Assembly: GCA_036674765.1 (NCBI GenBank)
Contig: JARVKI010000015.1
Span: 62,001 to 126,000, forward strand
Reading direction: 5' to 3'
Origin: Seiridium cupressi
Lineage: Eukaryota; Ascomycota; Sordariomycetes; Amphisphaeriales; Sporocadaceae
DNA length: 64,000 bases
Part shown: one piece after another, positions 1 to 12,743 of the stretch
How positions within the stretch are numbered: position 1 is the stretch's first letter
Layout: each line of letters opens with the position of its first letter
The notes under the pieces: model-generated
Database searches by the model: none
What the model was told of the DNA's origin: nothing
The model's input: only the letters and a program-made list of their open reading frames with translations
Position numbers and translations under genes: made by a program

Positions 1-175
1 GCCTCAGCATGGAGAACAATGGTACAACGGCATGCCCTACCAGCCGCCGGTTGAGGTGGCCACCATCGGATCTCTACCGTCGTACGGCTCTGGTGTCTAT
101 GACCCATGGGCTATCAAGACTGAGTTCGAGGATCCATCGATGCAGCTGCCAAGCGCCAGACTTGAGAGCATGTAG
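1..175 (+). CDS. 3' end of an unidentified protein gene, possibly a C2H2 transcription factor
   Basis: The reading frame is already open at the left edge (codons in phase from base 2) and runs 57 codons to TAG at 173-175. The tail is rich in Pro, Gly, Tyr and Ser and contains EVATIGSLPSYGSGVYDPW, then an acidic KTEFEDPSMQLPSARLESM ending. It has the composition of a disordered C-terminus of a fungal transcription factor. My recollection of the Msn2/Seb1-like (cutinase G-box binding) proteins of Sordariomycetes is that they end similarly, but no DNA-binding domain lies inside the window. The identification is therefore tentative. The coding call rests on the conserved-looking tail and on the frame being open up to the window edge. 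Confidence 0.5.
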   Translation, partial: PQHGEQWYNGMPYQPPVEVATIGSLPSYGSGVYDPWAIKTEFEDPSMQLPSARLESM

Positions 176-508
176 CCTCCTGTCAATGACCACGGGGCCT
201 CTCATCTCTTCTTCGTCGCTAACAATTAGCCGGCGCTTGCCTTCTAATGGTTTGGGTGCTTCAAGGCGTACATGTCATGCCGTTTCCGGGATCTCGTGGC
301 CTCGTGTATAACATCAACTTTTGCTTCGTTTTCACCCCAGGAGGACATACCCAAAGGGATCCACAGGACCATGACTTTGATCTGGATAGATCGAAAGATT
401 TGTTTCTTTTTTTCCGACGATACCATCAAACGACCGCTAGCCTCTTATCCTTTCCAGCTTTCACCATCTTTCTTCAAACCAACGCCGCAACGCAGTCATC
501 CACGCTAC

Positions 509-527
509 TTTTTTTTTTTTTTTTTTT
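509..527. repeat. Poly-T tract (T19)
   Basis: Nineteen consecutive T residues follow GCTAC. It is a simple mononucleotide run in the downstream region of the partial gene at 1-175. Its length is likely to vary between strains or sequencing runs. Confidence 0.9.
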
Positions 528-3500
528 CTTTCTTGCTCTTCCATCACTCGCATAATTCATCATTGGCGGCGCTCAGCATCCGTCACTAATGTGTTCTTTT
601 GACGCATTGCCCCTTCTTATTTTTTTTTTTTCCTTTTTTGTATGTGTTGTCTGGCGAGAGGTTCAAAATCACTGGCTTGGCGGTATTTGTTGCTGTTTTT
701 TTGTTCCTAATACACTATACCCCGGGTAAACCACTTTCGGAGCGGGAAGAAATGGATGGCCGGACTGACGACACTCACGACAACCAATCCCATATAATGA
801 TATCCACGATGCTATTTGGGCGGAAGGTGCATACATGGAGCTGCTAGGGTTCGGGCACAAAACGGTTGTCGCGAAACATCAGACCCAACGGGAGGGCGGG
901 CAAGCATGATGTTTATGTCACACTTTTCCTATGTTATTTTACTCTGTTGTTGCTTGCAATAATCTGTTTGTATTTCGTCTTTCATGATTGGCGATGTTTT
1001 ATGCAACCATGTCTGGGCCGCATGTGGAATTCCAGGATAAGGGTGAAGGCCGGGGAGGGAGGTAAAAGATTATGGTGGCCAGTGGTTTCGAGGCGACCAT
1101 GACTCGACGCACAACCGCGAAGATGATCATGTCTCTCCTCTGGATTTCCAAGGACGGCCGGGCGGAATGAAAAGCGAGGATAAAAAATAAAATAAGAAGT
1201 CGGGCTGCTTTCCGTCGAGGAGGGCTTTGTACTATACAAACGGCGGCTGAAGGGAGTTTTACGACTTGTTTCCAGGTTTCGAGATTTTGTCGGCCATATA
1301 GAGAAGCGGCTAGGACAGTTGTCGATAGGAGGCGTAGAGCTGAGTGTACCAGTATTATTTAGGCCAAAGGATAATGGATTCTTCCTCTTGACAAACCAAG
1401 AAAAATAAAAAATATGTGACTTATCTGCGAGAACAGACCTTCGAGCACGGAGGGCCGGCTCGTATAACAAGGTGTACGGTCAAAATAAGCATCTCGCTTG
1501 GTGTCCTATATCTCGCCTCAAGTCATAATCGGTCAATCCACATTGGGAACGGACTCGTATCTGACATAATGCCGAAGGCAACGCAGGAGCCAACTGCCGC
1601 GAGCCTCCCTTCTTGTCTGGGCTGCGTCTGCCACATCGTGAGTGGGTGTCGTGTCACGAGGGCTGTCTTACAGGTTGGTTGGTGGACACAACCGAGCAGA
1701 GGAGGGGCTACCCAAGCAGGAAGGCCGAATAGGAACTCTCAAACGGGTCAAGGAAGCGCACCACAAGCCAATTTGAACGCCATGCCGGAGATCAAGTCTG
1801 GCTGTCCTCTAAGGTAACGACACGCCCAACAGAAAGATAAATGGTGCGATATTGTGATGCGAGAGAAAAAGTGAAGGGAGAAAAGGGATGACATGTGGCA
1901 TCTTCGTTTTGCCGGAACAGATGAAGAGGAGGGCGGTGCTTGTCTTATGTGCAATCCAATTCTGCATACGACATTCCTTACAAAATATCCATTAGCCTGT
2001 GAAACTTGGCTGACTGCCCGCAGCCGACCTGCGGCGGGATTCGCACCGCATCCTCCTCCACCAGGGAGAAAAAAAAAGGGGGGACATGAAGGATCCGACT
2101 TGCATGTTCCTCTGGCCATCAAGGGACAATCCCGCGGGTTCGTGCATCGGTTCTGTGGCAAACGGAATAGATTACACCAACGGCCGCGTATATAAATAAG
2201 TTGAAAGTTCAGGTCTTCACTAGCCGGGCCACGTTACACGCGCTTAACGGTGCAGCTACGCTTAGTATCATCTACATGCAGGACATTTTGGCAGTTCAAA
2301 CCTAGGTACGCATATGCGCGTTGATCTCATTCCCGTCTATACCGGGCGTGCGGAGTTCAGCAGGCATAGTCACGGCCCAACGTCAATATTTCAACTTGGC
2401 GACCTGAGCGTTTTGTACTTTGCTCTGTACTACAGAAAATGCGACGCTATTTATGTGCTGTTGTGAGGAAATACCCGTCTCGAGAGACTACCCGAAGACT
2501 ACGCACTTATCAGGATATAGCCTACATGCATTCGGCACGACGGTAGGACTGCTACTGGGGGAGATGACTTGGCTTATCTGGAAGGTATCTATCTGTCCGA
2601 TGCAGTCAGTTGCCTTGAAAAAAGGCAACAAATCTCATCGGTGCGTGATTTTAGAGAAGTGAAGAATGCGATTCAAACTCGTCGGCCTTCCACTCCGCGG
2701 TCGCGATAAACTCAAACCGTAAAATAGTCCAGATCGTAGTGGCAGCTCCGACACAACATCTATCTATCCAATCATGCTGCACAAGCTCAATCCCGAACCC
2801 ACGAGTCCCAAGTGTGTGGTTGGCTTTAAGCGCACCATACGCCTACATTTCCTGGTTAGACATGGCATATGTCGGGCCAATTATAGGGAGTGGAAAATCA
2901 CATGCCCGACATGCTGCAGGTTGACAGCGAGACACTCGCATATGCCCGCTGCAATGACGGGCACACCCCCTTACGATAAGACCAGTCAACATGAGAATTT
3001 ATCTAGACTGATCATGGACGCCCACCACTGAGATCTATGCAAAGGAATCTAACAGTGTGGGGGGTGAGACAGAGGGGATGAATTTGATTGCTGAGCCAAG
3101 GTTAGTGGTGGTTCCGCACGGCAGCATCTACCCGGTTCGTATACAAGAACACGGACATACGAAAGGAAGAGATAACTCTTTGCCTACATGTAAATTATCT
3201 CGCGCATCCGTTAGATGCACGTCATCAGCTCATTCTGCAGAAGCTACCACCCAACCATGTGGTCGTCGCCCCAGCGTGTGACACAAAGATTGGCACATAC
3301 CCAAGTACCATTGAAGGATCCCGAGTAAATTATGTGGGGTGGTTCGAGGGTAACGTAGGATACATGGTATCCTGGAGGAGTAGAATGGCTGATGGTTCAG
3401 AGCGTCTTCGGGCTTCTACTAACAAGCTGCGTGGTCAATGAGCGTTTGGGACTGCGCCAGATCCCATGTCCACCGCTTGTTGTCGCAACTCCAATCAAGG

Positions 3501-5557
3501 CCTCCTGCTATATCATGGAGATTGCACAGCTGAGTACTGGCGACATGGTAGGATACAAGGTTAGCAAAACTCATGTCATGCGTTCGGCATCACTGGCAGT
3601 TTGGGCGACCCTGGTGCTAATCTCGCCGCTCCTCATGCAACATTAGAAAGAAACACTGAAGAAATGCCGAGAGAAAAAAGAGGGTTAAATTAGCAAGTAT
3701 TTTCCCCAGGAGGAAATACCGAAAATCATGGCCTGCTTTAGGCTACCTCTTGTACTACAGTTTGTCCACTTCATTATCTCTAGAAACCAAGTATTAATGT
3801 CCTCACTTTTCGTGTTCGGACTCCCCATACCACCGCTTCATTTGGGATTTATAGATTTCGTACTTCAATTAAACCAAACTGTCCCTCGATTGCATTCGAT
3901 TTACGAAACCGGGTAGGAACTAAGGCCCCAAAACCTTTGCATCGTATATCGGGAAACACACGCGGGCCAAATCACGGCGAACTTCTCGATACCTTGGCAG
4001 GTACCTCAAAGTCGAGAATAATTCGTTCATCGGCCAGAAGAATTTTTTTTTTTTTTATCCGTACGCTTTTCCCTTGATTTCATGGTGATCAGATAAGCCA
4101 TGTCGTGTTTTGACGATGCTTATCCATGACACCATTGCCCAGATCAACAGCCTTGCCATTTATTTTCTGGTATGAGATTCCTTGAGGATTGAAAGGTTAT
4201 GTATTCTTTTAATGTGACTGCTTTCGACCATCCGGTCAATCAAACTCTGCTCTGCCGAATATCAAGTCCGGAAAGTTTGAAACGAAGTGGCTCAGTTGGC
4301 CGATTCCAACTTGTGTCCATGGAATTCCTTCCCGGCGATGTTCAACCCAATTTTTTTCTTCTTAATTTTAAGAGACCAGCAATTCAAACCGGGAAACTTC
4401 GGTGTTTTTTAATTCAAATTTTTTTTTTTGGTTTTCTTTTTGTTAAAACCACGTCGTATCGTTCATTGGCATGGAAAAATTGCGTAGAGGTGCGCGATTC
4501 ACCTGCGTTGCTTGTATTTACTCTGGCCTGGGGTATGTGGGGCTTGCAGATGCTGTCATGGCTATTGTAAGAACATAAACCCGATCCTTTACTAGATCGA
4601 TGGTGTCCAAGCGCCATCTAGAAAGTCATAGAAGTCCTGAGATTGGCAAGCAGGGGGGCTTCACGAGGCTTGGGGAAGCCAGCTCAATTGCCTCTAGTTG
4701 CAGTATCCTGCGGGGCCTGTAGGGAGATGCCTTCCGACCACGCAAACGCGAATGGCATAGGCGATTCATTCCAACCGAACCTGTCTGCCTAACCTTACGA
4801 CGTCAGGCAATACGCATTGATTTACTCGAACCATTCGCACAATGCGCAGTGCATTTCGTAAGCCCATGGACACGTTGGGGTTCGGGCGCTCCTGCAAAGC
4901 AGATCATTCCTGTGGACTATAAGAGCGCTGGGTAAGCGTCGCGTTGTATTCTTGGCTGGAATTTGCTTCACAACAACTTCCCGTAACAACGTCTAGCAGA
5001 CACAATGGGGAGATTCCCAACAAGTTGCCTTCGCACCGCGTCAGGCTAGCTCCAGTCTTCGATGCTTCGCAAGACCATGCAGTAACCGCAATTGACATCG
5101 CCGTCACATTGACAGATTGGCAGCAGCAAAGTGGCACGCCTGCTCCTGACATCACCCGCCACCCCGCGAAAGACTGATCAGAACACGCCTCTGGGACCGC
5201 GAATCGACCTCCGGGCTAACCATGGCGGTGCTTCCGGCATGGTTATCTGCGCCGTTGATAGACTCAAGTCGCGTGTGTCGGCGTGTCCATCCGAGAGAAC
5301 AAAGGAACCGCATCGATGGGGTCGGGTGCAGGTACATACCATGCCACGCGGCTAGCGCATATCAAGATACCAAACCCCGGATTTCTTATGCCCAGAGGTT
5401 CCGAAAGCTTATCAGACGCACGGTTAATGTCCGCCGTTAGCACGACATGGTTAGAGGGAAGATTGACAGACAATCTTCGCCAAAGCCTATCTGTAATTTA
5501 CCAGCGGAAAGAGTCTTCCGCCAAGTCTTAGCTTCCGAAGCGCTGGTTTGGAGATTG

Positions 5558-5566
5558 TATATAAAA
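5558..5566 (+). promoter_or_regulatory. TATA-like element of the carboxylesterase gene
   Basis: TATATAAAA lies 65 bp before the ATG at 5631 and is followed by a C/T-rich stretch. That is a reasonable spacing for a fungal TATA box with a short leader. Assigned from sequence and position only. Confidence 0.45.
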
Positions 5567-5630
5567 TCTCTCCCCCTGATTATGCCTTCTCCAGCCTAGG
5601 GGACCCAGCACTGACATCAGTCGGAATAAA

Positions 5631-7404
5631 ATGCGTTTCACGTCCATTCTCTCGGCCGCCGCCTTGGCGCTATCCTCGGTAGAGGCCACGTGCAACTCCA
5701 CTGGTCCGGTCGTCAAGACGGGCCTCGGGACCGTCCTTGGAGTTGAAGACGCCGAATATCCGGGCGTGCGACAATTCCTTGGCATCCCGTACGGCCAGAA
5801 CCCTACCGGCTCTCTGCGTTTCATGCCCCCCAAGCCCGCCGGCAACTTCAACTATGTGGAGGCTACCGAGATCCCTCCCAGCTGTATGCAGTTCTTGAAC
5901 CCTGCATCTGCTACTATCTACACTCGGGATGTTCTCCAGTTCAACCTGGGCGGCCTGAACGAAACCGGCAACGTTGCGGAGGACTGCTTGAAGCTGAGCG
6001 TATGGACACCGTCCGAGGCCAGTCTCGAGAAATCCGGCAAGGTCCCAGTCTTGATCTTCATCTTTGGAGGCGGCCTGCAGACCGGAGGCATCGATGTGCC
6101 GTATCAGATCCCCACTCAGTGGGTGCAGAGGTCCCAGGATCACATTGTCGTGACGTTCAAGTAGGTACCGCCAGTATCTTCGTCGTCAAAACGCGATCTA
6201 ATCAGATCCAGCTACCGCGTCAACATTTTCGGGTTCCCCAATTCTGCTGGTTCACCAGATGTGAATGTCGGCTACTTGGACCAGCGTCTTGCGTGAGTTC
6301 ATGACCGCCCTTCTCCACCCTTGGTAAACTAATCCTGTTTGCCCAGTATCGAATGGGTTCGTGATAACATCGCCGCTTTTGGTGGGGACCCAGACAACAT
6401 GCTCCTTTTCGGTCAATCAGCCGGTTCGGTTTCCACGGACGTGTATAGTTTCGCTTATCCTGACGACCCGATCGTCAAAGCAGTGATCATGGAGTCGCTC
6501 ACCGCCCACTGCCCCGTCTACTCCCATGATTATGCTCAAAGTAATTTCAGCTTCGTCGCCAACGCTCTCGGTTGTGGCGGTCTCAACGCTACTGGCGAAC
6601 TATCCTGCATGCAACACCAAGTCTCCGCCGAGACTATCAGGGATTTCGTGGCGAACCGCTCAATCGCCGGAACGACGCCGTCGCTGACGTTCACCAACAT
6701 CGCTGACGAGAAGGTGTATTTCTCCAACTACACGGAGCGCGCGCTATTGGGCAAGGTTGCCAACATTGTGCGTACCAGTAGTCTCATATTTCGGAATAGG
6801 AGAATCAGACTAACATCCATCGCAGCCGGCGATAGTTGGAACCAACACGGGTGATGGACTGGGAGCTGCGCCGTATGCCGCTTCCGGTGCTAATGTAACA
6901 TACGCCAATGCACATTACCTCAGCACGTTCCTCTGCCCTTCCACAACCACCATCACGGATCGCATCGCTGCAGGTGTCAAGGCGTACCGTTACTCGTACA
7001 ACGGCAACTTTTCCAACATCTCCCCGCGGGGTTGGGAAGGTGCATACCATAGCGGTAAGCAAGACGCACGATCCAAGACCTACAAGTGGCCATCCTTCCC
7101 CCAGTACCACTTGCTCCAAATCTTTTATACTTGATCAACGCTAATGTGCATCTTCCATAAAGCGGAACTTCCGATGGTCTTTGGCACGCACCCCAACTAC
7201 CGTGGAAACTCGACAGAGTTTGAATACGCCACCAGTCACGCCATGCAAGATGCGTGGGTTGCGTTCGCCAAGGGTGGAGCCGATGCTATGACGGAGATGG
7301 GATGGCCAATCTACGAGCCGGGTACGGTGACGGCCCAGGAGATTGGTACCGAGCCATACCCCATGCAACTACAGAGCTTGGCGGATGCCGAAGCTATGTG
7401 CTAG
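5631..7404 (+). CDS. Secreted type-B carboxylesterase / lipase (alpha/beta hydrolase)
   Basis: Five exons (5631-6160, 6212-6292, 6347-6767, 6826-7054, 7163-7404) join to 500 codons. Residues 1-19 form a signal peptide, so the enzyme is probably secreted. A GGG oxyanion motif (IFGGGL) lies near residue 148. The nucleophile elbow GQSAGS gives Ser228, and GAYHSAELP gives the catalytic His, His419. The acid position, in GTNTGDG, is Asp354, where cholinesterases carry Glu. The length fits the fungal carboxylesterase/lipase family of about 500-550 residues. The first intron falls in the VTFNYR motif typical of the family, and its removal restores that motif. The last acceptor is AAAG rather than the usual pyrimidine-AG. 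Substrate cannot be inferred. A broken peptidase copy lies directly downstream. Confidence 0.87.
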
Positions 7405-7783
7405 ATTGAAGGAGAGGGAGATAGACATGTAAGCTGTCCGATGCCAGGTCTCGGCCGCGTATGACAACGTATCGGAGAGTGTGGCTGCTCGTAGCAAGCC
7501 TTATCACGTGTTGTTCTTGGATATAAATTTACAGAATATAAGCCACTTCTAATTTTGCCCATACATGTTTTTGTATTCTTAAACAAATTAGGCATTTCAG
7601 CGTTAGGTACCTACATGAAATCATGGGCAGGGGTTGTTGGCATTTCTGGCAAGCAGGATCGGCCCTTTAGATGCATGGAAATATTCCAGCCTTTAGTTTT
7701 CTCGTCCTATACCATAACCCTCAAAGGGTGCCGCTCTCAAGAAATCGGTATGCCATAGGCACCTGAATGCGCAAAGGGGATTC

Positions 7784-8510
7784 TTGCTGGTCAACTCAAA
7801 TATGACTGAAGATATGACACTCCCCGGTGGCATGTGGCCAGGGAAGATGAAGGATGCTTGGTCCAATGAAGGTGTCGCGAACTACTACGCCTCCATAGCG
7901 ACTTTTGAGGGAGGAGCAGTGGATCGCCAGTACCTCTCCAAGGCTCTGAATGACCAAGCGCAGGCGCTACTACACCACCAGGGTTATCAATCTGGAGTGG
8001 GAATATATTCTGGAACACTTCGAGCTGGCTAAGGCGTAGTACGGCCGTGGTTTCGTATATCTATGCCAAATACAAGGCTTGGCCCAGCAGGCAACAAAGG
8101 GCGCGAGAGGTGTTGACGACATCGTAAGGGCTCTATACAAGCGACAACTCGAGCACAGGGAACAAAACAGCGACGGTTTTCATGAGCTTGTAGGCGATAT
8201 CATTGGGGCGGAGGAGACGGATAAGCTTCGCACAGCAGTGAAAGGCAGAAAGGTCATCGTGCCTTACGACGATTGCTTCGCTAAGTATGGGTTGGAACTG
8301 GTGAGGCATGATGTCGAGCAATTCGAGCCCGGGTATGATTTGAATTCTCCGAGAACCAAGAAGATAACAGAGCTTGCACAGGGTTCCCGCGCAGGACAGG
8401 CTGGTATCCGCAACGGCGATGCAGTCGTTCGTGCGTGGATGCTATAGGTTGTATGCAACGGCGATGTTCGCCAGGAAAGGGTGTAATGGCGATGGGTAAA
8501 ATCTCAATAT
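7784..8510 (+). pseudogene. Degenerate M61-like peptidase gene fragment
   Basis: Only the C-terminal half of a glycyl-aminopeptidase-like (M61) protein is readable. The segment DAWSNEGVANYYASI near 7855-7900 matches the third zinc-ligand region (NEG) of gluzincins. The frame then shifts at about 7963, where dropping one G restores AQRYYTTRVINLEWEYI. An in-frame TAG at 8037-8039 sits where AKAQYGRGFVYL would be expected. The frame continues through a PDZ-like stretch (GSRAGQAGIRNGDAVVRAW) and meets another TAG at 8445-8447, probably in place of Trp. No HExxH zinc motif is visible upstream, so the N-terminal part is missing. Family assignment is from pattern memory. The lesions are seen directly in the sequence. 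Confidence 0.65.
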
Positions 8511-10215
8511 CTCCACCCAAATGATGCCATTTGATAGCTACAGTGTAGCATAGGTCCTTGAGTGGTTCGAACGAGTGGATTCCTGCCAACAGTGCACCCT
8601 ACCTGTCCTTTGATGCCCGACTGATGGTTTGTGAGCCAATCCGAGCTTTTGCATAGTGGGGATTTAAGACTGGTTGGTTGAATTTGGGCCAGCAACCGCA
8701 GAAAATGGATACTCTTGGTAGTAATTCAAATACATGCGTTGAAAAAACATCATGTTCTGATTTGTTGCTGTTGCGTTGATGTGGTCGAACCAGGATGGAC
8801 GATGGAGTGTGGCGGTGAGGAGCACGGGTCTACTCTTGGACGCGAGTAAACAGTAAAAGCTTAAATCAACCTCAATTCCACACAACTACTTTGTCTTCTT
8901 TCCCTTCTATTCCTTCCCATTTTCTCTGCTCTTTCTCAGATCCACTCTTCAACACCTTGTACAGAATATATACATCAATACACCCTCCAAAGACCGACCC
9001 CATGCACGTTCATGGATTGTCACTGGAAGTCCAGCCTATTTCTGACCCTTTCCTAGCCCCCCATCTCGGCCCGACTTCTCGGTTGGCCTTTCATTGTCTC
9101 TCGAGCCGTCGCTGGTACTGAAGTGCCCCGAAATCCCCATGATGGCAAACCTCTCCGTCAAGGTAGGCTGGCTGGCCAAGTACGACTGCAACATGGCAGA
9201 AGGGGCCCGGCCATTTGCCCTAGGCGTATATTTAGCATACCGTAACTGCTCCGCATGGAGGATCCTCACATACCTGCCACCAGACGACGAAGCTATGGCT
9301 CCGGATCTGTCAGACATAATGACAGTTGAGTCTGGGCGCCCAGCTGTACGGTGCCTCGGTCTCGCACTCAAGTGGCGGCAATCGAAAAGCACGGAAACTC
9401 ATGCGCAGGATCGACAGGATCGATCCAAGTGACAGTGATTCCCAGACCTGTGCAAATATTACCAAGGGCGAATAGGGATGTTGTCTGACTTGGAGTGCTA
9501 CCATGCAGCCCCAAGCTTCCTAGGCACGTCTTAAGGTATGATAGTGCTTCTTGTCGATGATGCTAAGAATGCAGATTTAGTAGACTGTCGGTATACCTTG
9601 ACCGATGCTGGCTTGGATTAATTCGACACTGGTTCCATCGTGTATTGCTCGAGTGACCCGAGTGGTCTTATAAGCTCGTCACCGGAAACCATCCGCCGCT
9701 GAGCAAGCACACACGCACCCTACCACGGGCATCGAGATTCTCCCTGGCGATGCGACGAGCGTCGCGTTGAAGCGCCATCTCGCACATGAGTCTCGAGTTC
9801 ATCGATAATGCGTTAAGACTCAACTCCGCTCGGCATGTCGGCGGACTGCCAGCATCTTCCCGAGGCTCTACGCAATCAGCTTCGAGGCTTCACTGCATGC
9901 ATGATTGGGTCGTCGTGCGCACGCCGAACTCCACCTTGGCTTTTGCGTACGTCGCAGTGGCATTCTGCGCAATTGCGCGTTATCTGTCTTTGGCCATAAA
10001 TCAGCGCTTCCCGAGAGTCTCGTCCGTTCTCAGTCCCAGTTTTCGCAAATATCCAGACCAGAAGCAATGCTCATATGCTTAGTCCCTGACCAAACCCTCC
10101 GAGAGCCACTCGTCTTGACAATCTTCTCTGGCCATACCATCACGGTCCCATGCGTGATGTCCAATTGCCAGGCATAAGACGGCTTAATATTTTTGTGAAT
10201 TGATGTTCCCGAACG
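8511..10215. other. Intergenic region with a C/T-rich leader-like tract
   Basis: A pyrimidine-rich run (about 8888-8960) followed by an ATG at 9001 looks like a fungal leader. The frame that follows closes after 39 codons and no clear splice path was found. The region probably includes the promoter of the zinc-finger gene at 10216. No domain was recognised on either strand. Confidence 0.5.
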
Positions 10216-12130
10216 ATGCTGCACTACCCTCAATTTACCTTCCGATCTCACTACCATCCTGCGGAAACCCCTGTTTGCCCCGACTATATTCACAACCCCT
10301 CACCAACATTGCACCATAACTCTTGGAATTCTACCAGAAGGAACATTGTTTCCAGGTGGTGGAATCGAACTCGCGAATCGCGTCGCAAGCGAGGCGTGGT
10401 CAGATACCTGGCCTCGACCAAAGCTCCAACAGGATCGCCAAATCGGATTGCATCAGCCCACGCCACGAGTGCGAAAGCTTTCACTGTTGAAAGCGACGCG
10501 AGCGAAAAGTGAGTATCATGCATCGCCACTTCAAGTTGCGGCTAACAAAGAAGTAGGCGTTTTGGGACTGGTGCATCCATTTGCTCGGCCTCTCTCTTAT
10601 GCCACGATCCCGGCTCGCTGAACACTGAATTCGAGCTGATCATACAAGCCCTCGACTCGTACGGCTTCGACCATAGATATCTCACAGACCTTGATCAGCA
10701 GCTCCAGGACCTAGCCGGCTCTATGGATCACCACAAATCGGCCAGTGCTGCCAAAAAGTCCAGCAACCACAAATCTGACAAGCGAGGCCGCGGGGATCAG
10801 ACCCCCGAGCAGTACATCGCCACTAGGAAACGAGAAGCCGTCGAGGCGATTATGGCTGTTTTCAATACTTGGCTGGACAAACGACTCTCTGTAATCTCTT
10901 ATGCCTACGAGGCTTCCGGTGGCTCTGAAGACGCTCCCAACGGAGCTGGCAATCCGAATTCAGGAAATAGCAAATCTAATACTAGCTCCGGCCATGGGCG
11001 CCCGAAACGCCAATTAAATGATGATGATGATGATGATGAACAGAGCGGATCGTCCGCGGGTGGAGGTGGCAACGGCAACGGTGAAGACAGAGGCGGCAAC
11101 AAGCGTGCTAGGAAGGACGCCGAGGACAAACCTCTCTTTGCGTGCCCCTTTTTCCAGCATGATCCCACGACTCATTGTACCCATAGATCATGTACTGGAC
11201 CTGGGTGGCCTTCGATACATCGTCTCAAGTAAGCGTCCCATGGTTGATGCCCTTCGTTGGCTTTGGTACCACTTCATATAACCATTACGCAGTGATCTGA
11301 CTGTTTGGTAGAGAGCATTTGAACCGCATTCATCGGCTCCCAAAGCATACGTGTCCTCGTTGCCGCGAGCCAATGCCGGATGCTGCCGCCCTCGAAGAAC
11401 ATCTCCGTTCCGACATACCTTGTGTCAAGCGCGAGGTGGTTCGAGTCCAGGGCATAGACGACGCCCAAGACAAAAGGCTCAAGGAGCGGAAGAAGACTTC
11501 CGGCTCACACACTGAAGAACAAAAGTGGAGAGACATCTATATGATCCTCTTCCCCAATGCCAATAAGAACGCACTGCCTAGCCCTTGTAAGTTTACCAGC
11601 ACTGAATCCGGCGTCAGTGTCGATCTAATGCATACCGAATAGACTACGATAGCAGAGATTCCGTGACGTTTGCAAAGTCAGCCGCACAGTGGAAGAAGCT
11701 GAGGAAACACATATCCAAGGAACTGCCTCAAGCCGTGCAGAAGCGCGTGGAACAGCGTTTCGATGGCGTCGAGGTGGAGCTGCTGCACGGCCTCAGTGAC
11801 ATCGTCCGGGACGAGATCTTCCACATCTTCAAAGGCTTCCCACAAGGCGCGTCGGCGCCGGCGTCACCAGGTCCGGGCTCCCGGTCTGCGTCGCCAAAGC
11901 TGTCCTCGGACTCGGTGGCAGCGGCCGGAGTCGATGCGTCCAGAGCTCTCAACATGGGCTCCTTCCTCAACGACCTCAACGCGCCCTTTTCGCTGTTCAA
12001 CAGCTTCAACGACTTCGACTTTAACCAGCAGGTCGACTTTGGCGCCGAGTGCGTGTCGGACTCGGGCTACGCTTCGAATAGCACCATTACTGCCCCGAGC
12101 CGCGAGAACTTCGACTGGTCTCTGTCCTGA
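10216..12130 (+). CDS. Fungal C2H2-type zinc-finger protein
   Basis: Four exons (10216-10508, 10557-11228, 11312-11586, 11643-12130) join to 575 codons. Residues 1-98 are basic. A Lys/Ser/Asp-rich low-complexity stretch follows, including an Asp run near genomic 11018-11040. The finger region reads LFACPFFQHDP, then a Cys and RLKEHLNRIHRLPKHTCPRC, with the join at 11228/11312 falling inside RLKEHLNRIH. This CPF-HDP followed by Lys-His-Thr-Cys arrangement is typical of a large family of fungal nuclear proteins of unknown function. A coiled, charged segment and a Ser-rich tail complete the protein. The ATG used is the first in frame after a TGA at 10201. The N-terminus is less certain than the rest. 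The gene converges with the glycosyltransferase. Confidence 0.78.
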
Positions 12131-12743
12131 GCATTCATCACCCTGGTTTAAAAATAGGTCCTAGCTCTCAAGGCCACTCACTAGTATCGTTTATGTCTTC
12201 CTGAGAGCTTTCGGATGAATTGTGTTTTTATGTATACCTGGCTTTTCTGCTTTCCGAGTTTTTGTTGTCACCATATGATGAGATATAACAAGCGAATAGG
12301 CGACATAGTATTATTGGTTAACTGAACATCTCAACGTTGATTTTGCAAGACTTATGACAAATGTGATATATGACTTCTCTGGGCTCACTAGAGTGAGTTT
12401 CTGCAACCTGGACGCTTCGACTGCCCTCGAAAAATTTCATTGCCCGGGGACATGAAGTATAGGTTGACTACGGAGACGGCAGTCAGTTCTAGGAGGTATG
12501 TTCTGTCGGTGGTGCCACTGCGTCTGGACGATTTTGAGTTCATCACAACCATGGAGTGAAGATTGATGCGCCGGTGCTAACAAATGTCGGCGTCGGTGGG
12601 CAAAGAAAAGTCAATTTATGTCCATTTATTTGACTTGAAATATAAACTAGGGTATACCAGAAAAACCCAATACCTCGAAATTGAAACGCTAATTTTCCCT
12701 CTGGATGAAAAACCCTCTTACACAGACAGATGCTATGATGCCC
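12131..12743. other. Convergent 3' intergenic region
   Basis: About 610 bp between two converging stop codons, probably holding both 3' untranslated regions. I see no gene or repeat in it. Confidence 0.7.

Larger units (their letters stand above)
176..5630. other. 5.4 kb stretch without a convincing gene
   Basis: It begins with the 3' region of the partial gene and includes T-rich runs near 509-527, 621-632 and 4048-4058. Open frames are short, unsplit and overlap on both strands (for example 982-1470 on the minus strand). None shows a recognisable domain. A TATA-like sequence TATATAAATA lies near 2189-2198 with no supported gene after it. The last part is the promoter side of the carboxylesterase. 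Confidence 0.6.

Noticed and set aside
982..1470. 162-codon minus-strand open frame
   Set aside because: Begins without a strong context, has no domain, and its composition (Ser, Arg and Pro scattered) looks like translated intergenic DNA.
10340..10400. Possible tRNA T-loop on the minus strand
   Set aside because: The flanking 5-base arms mismatch, and the segment lies in the first exon of the zinc-finger gene.
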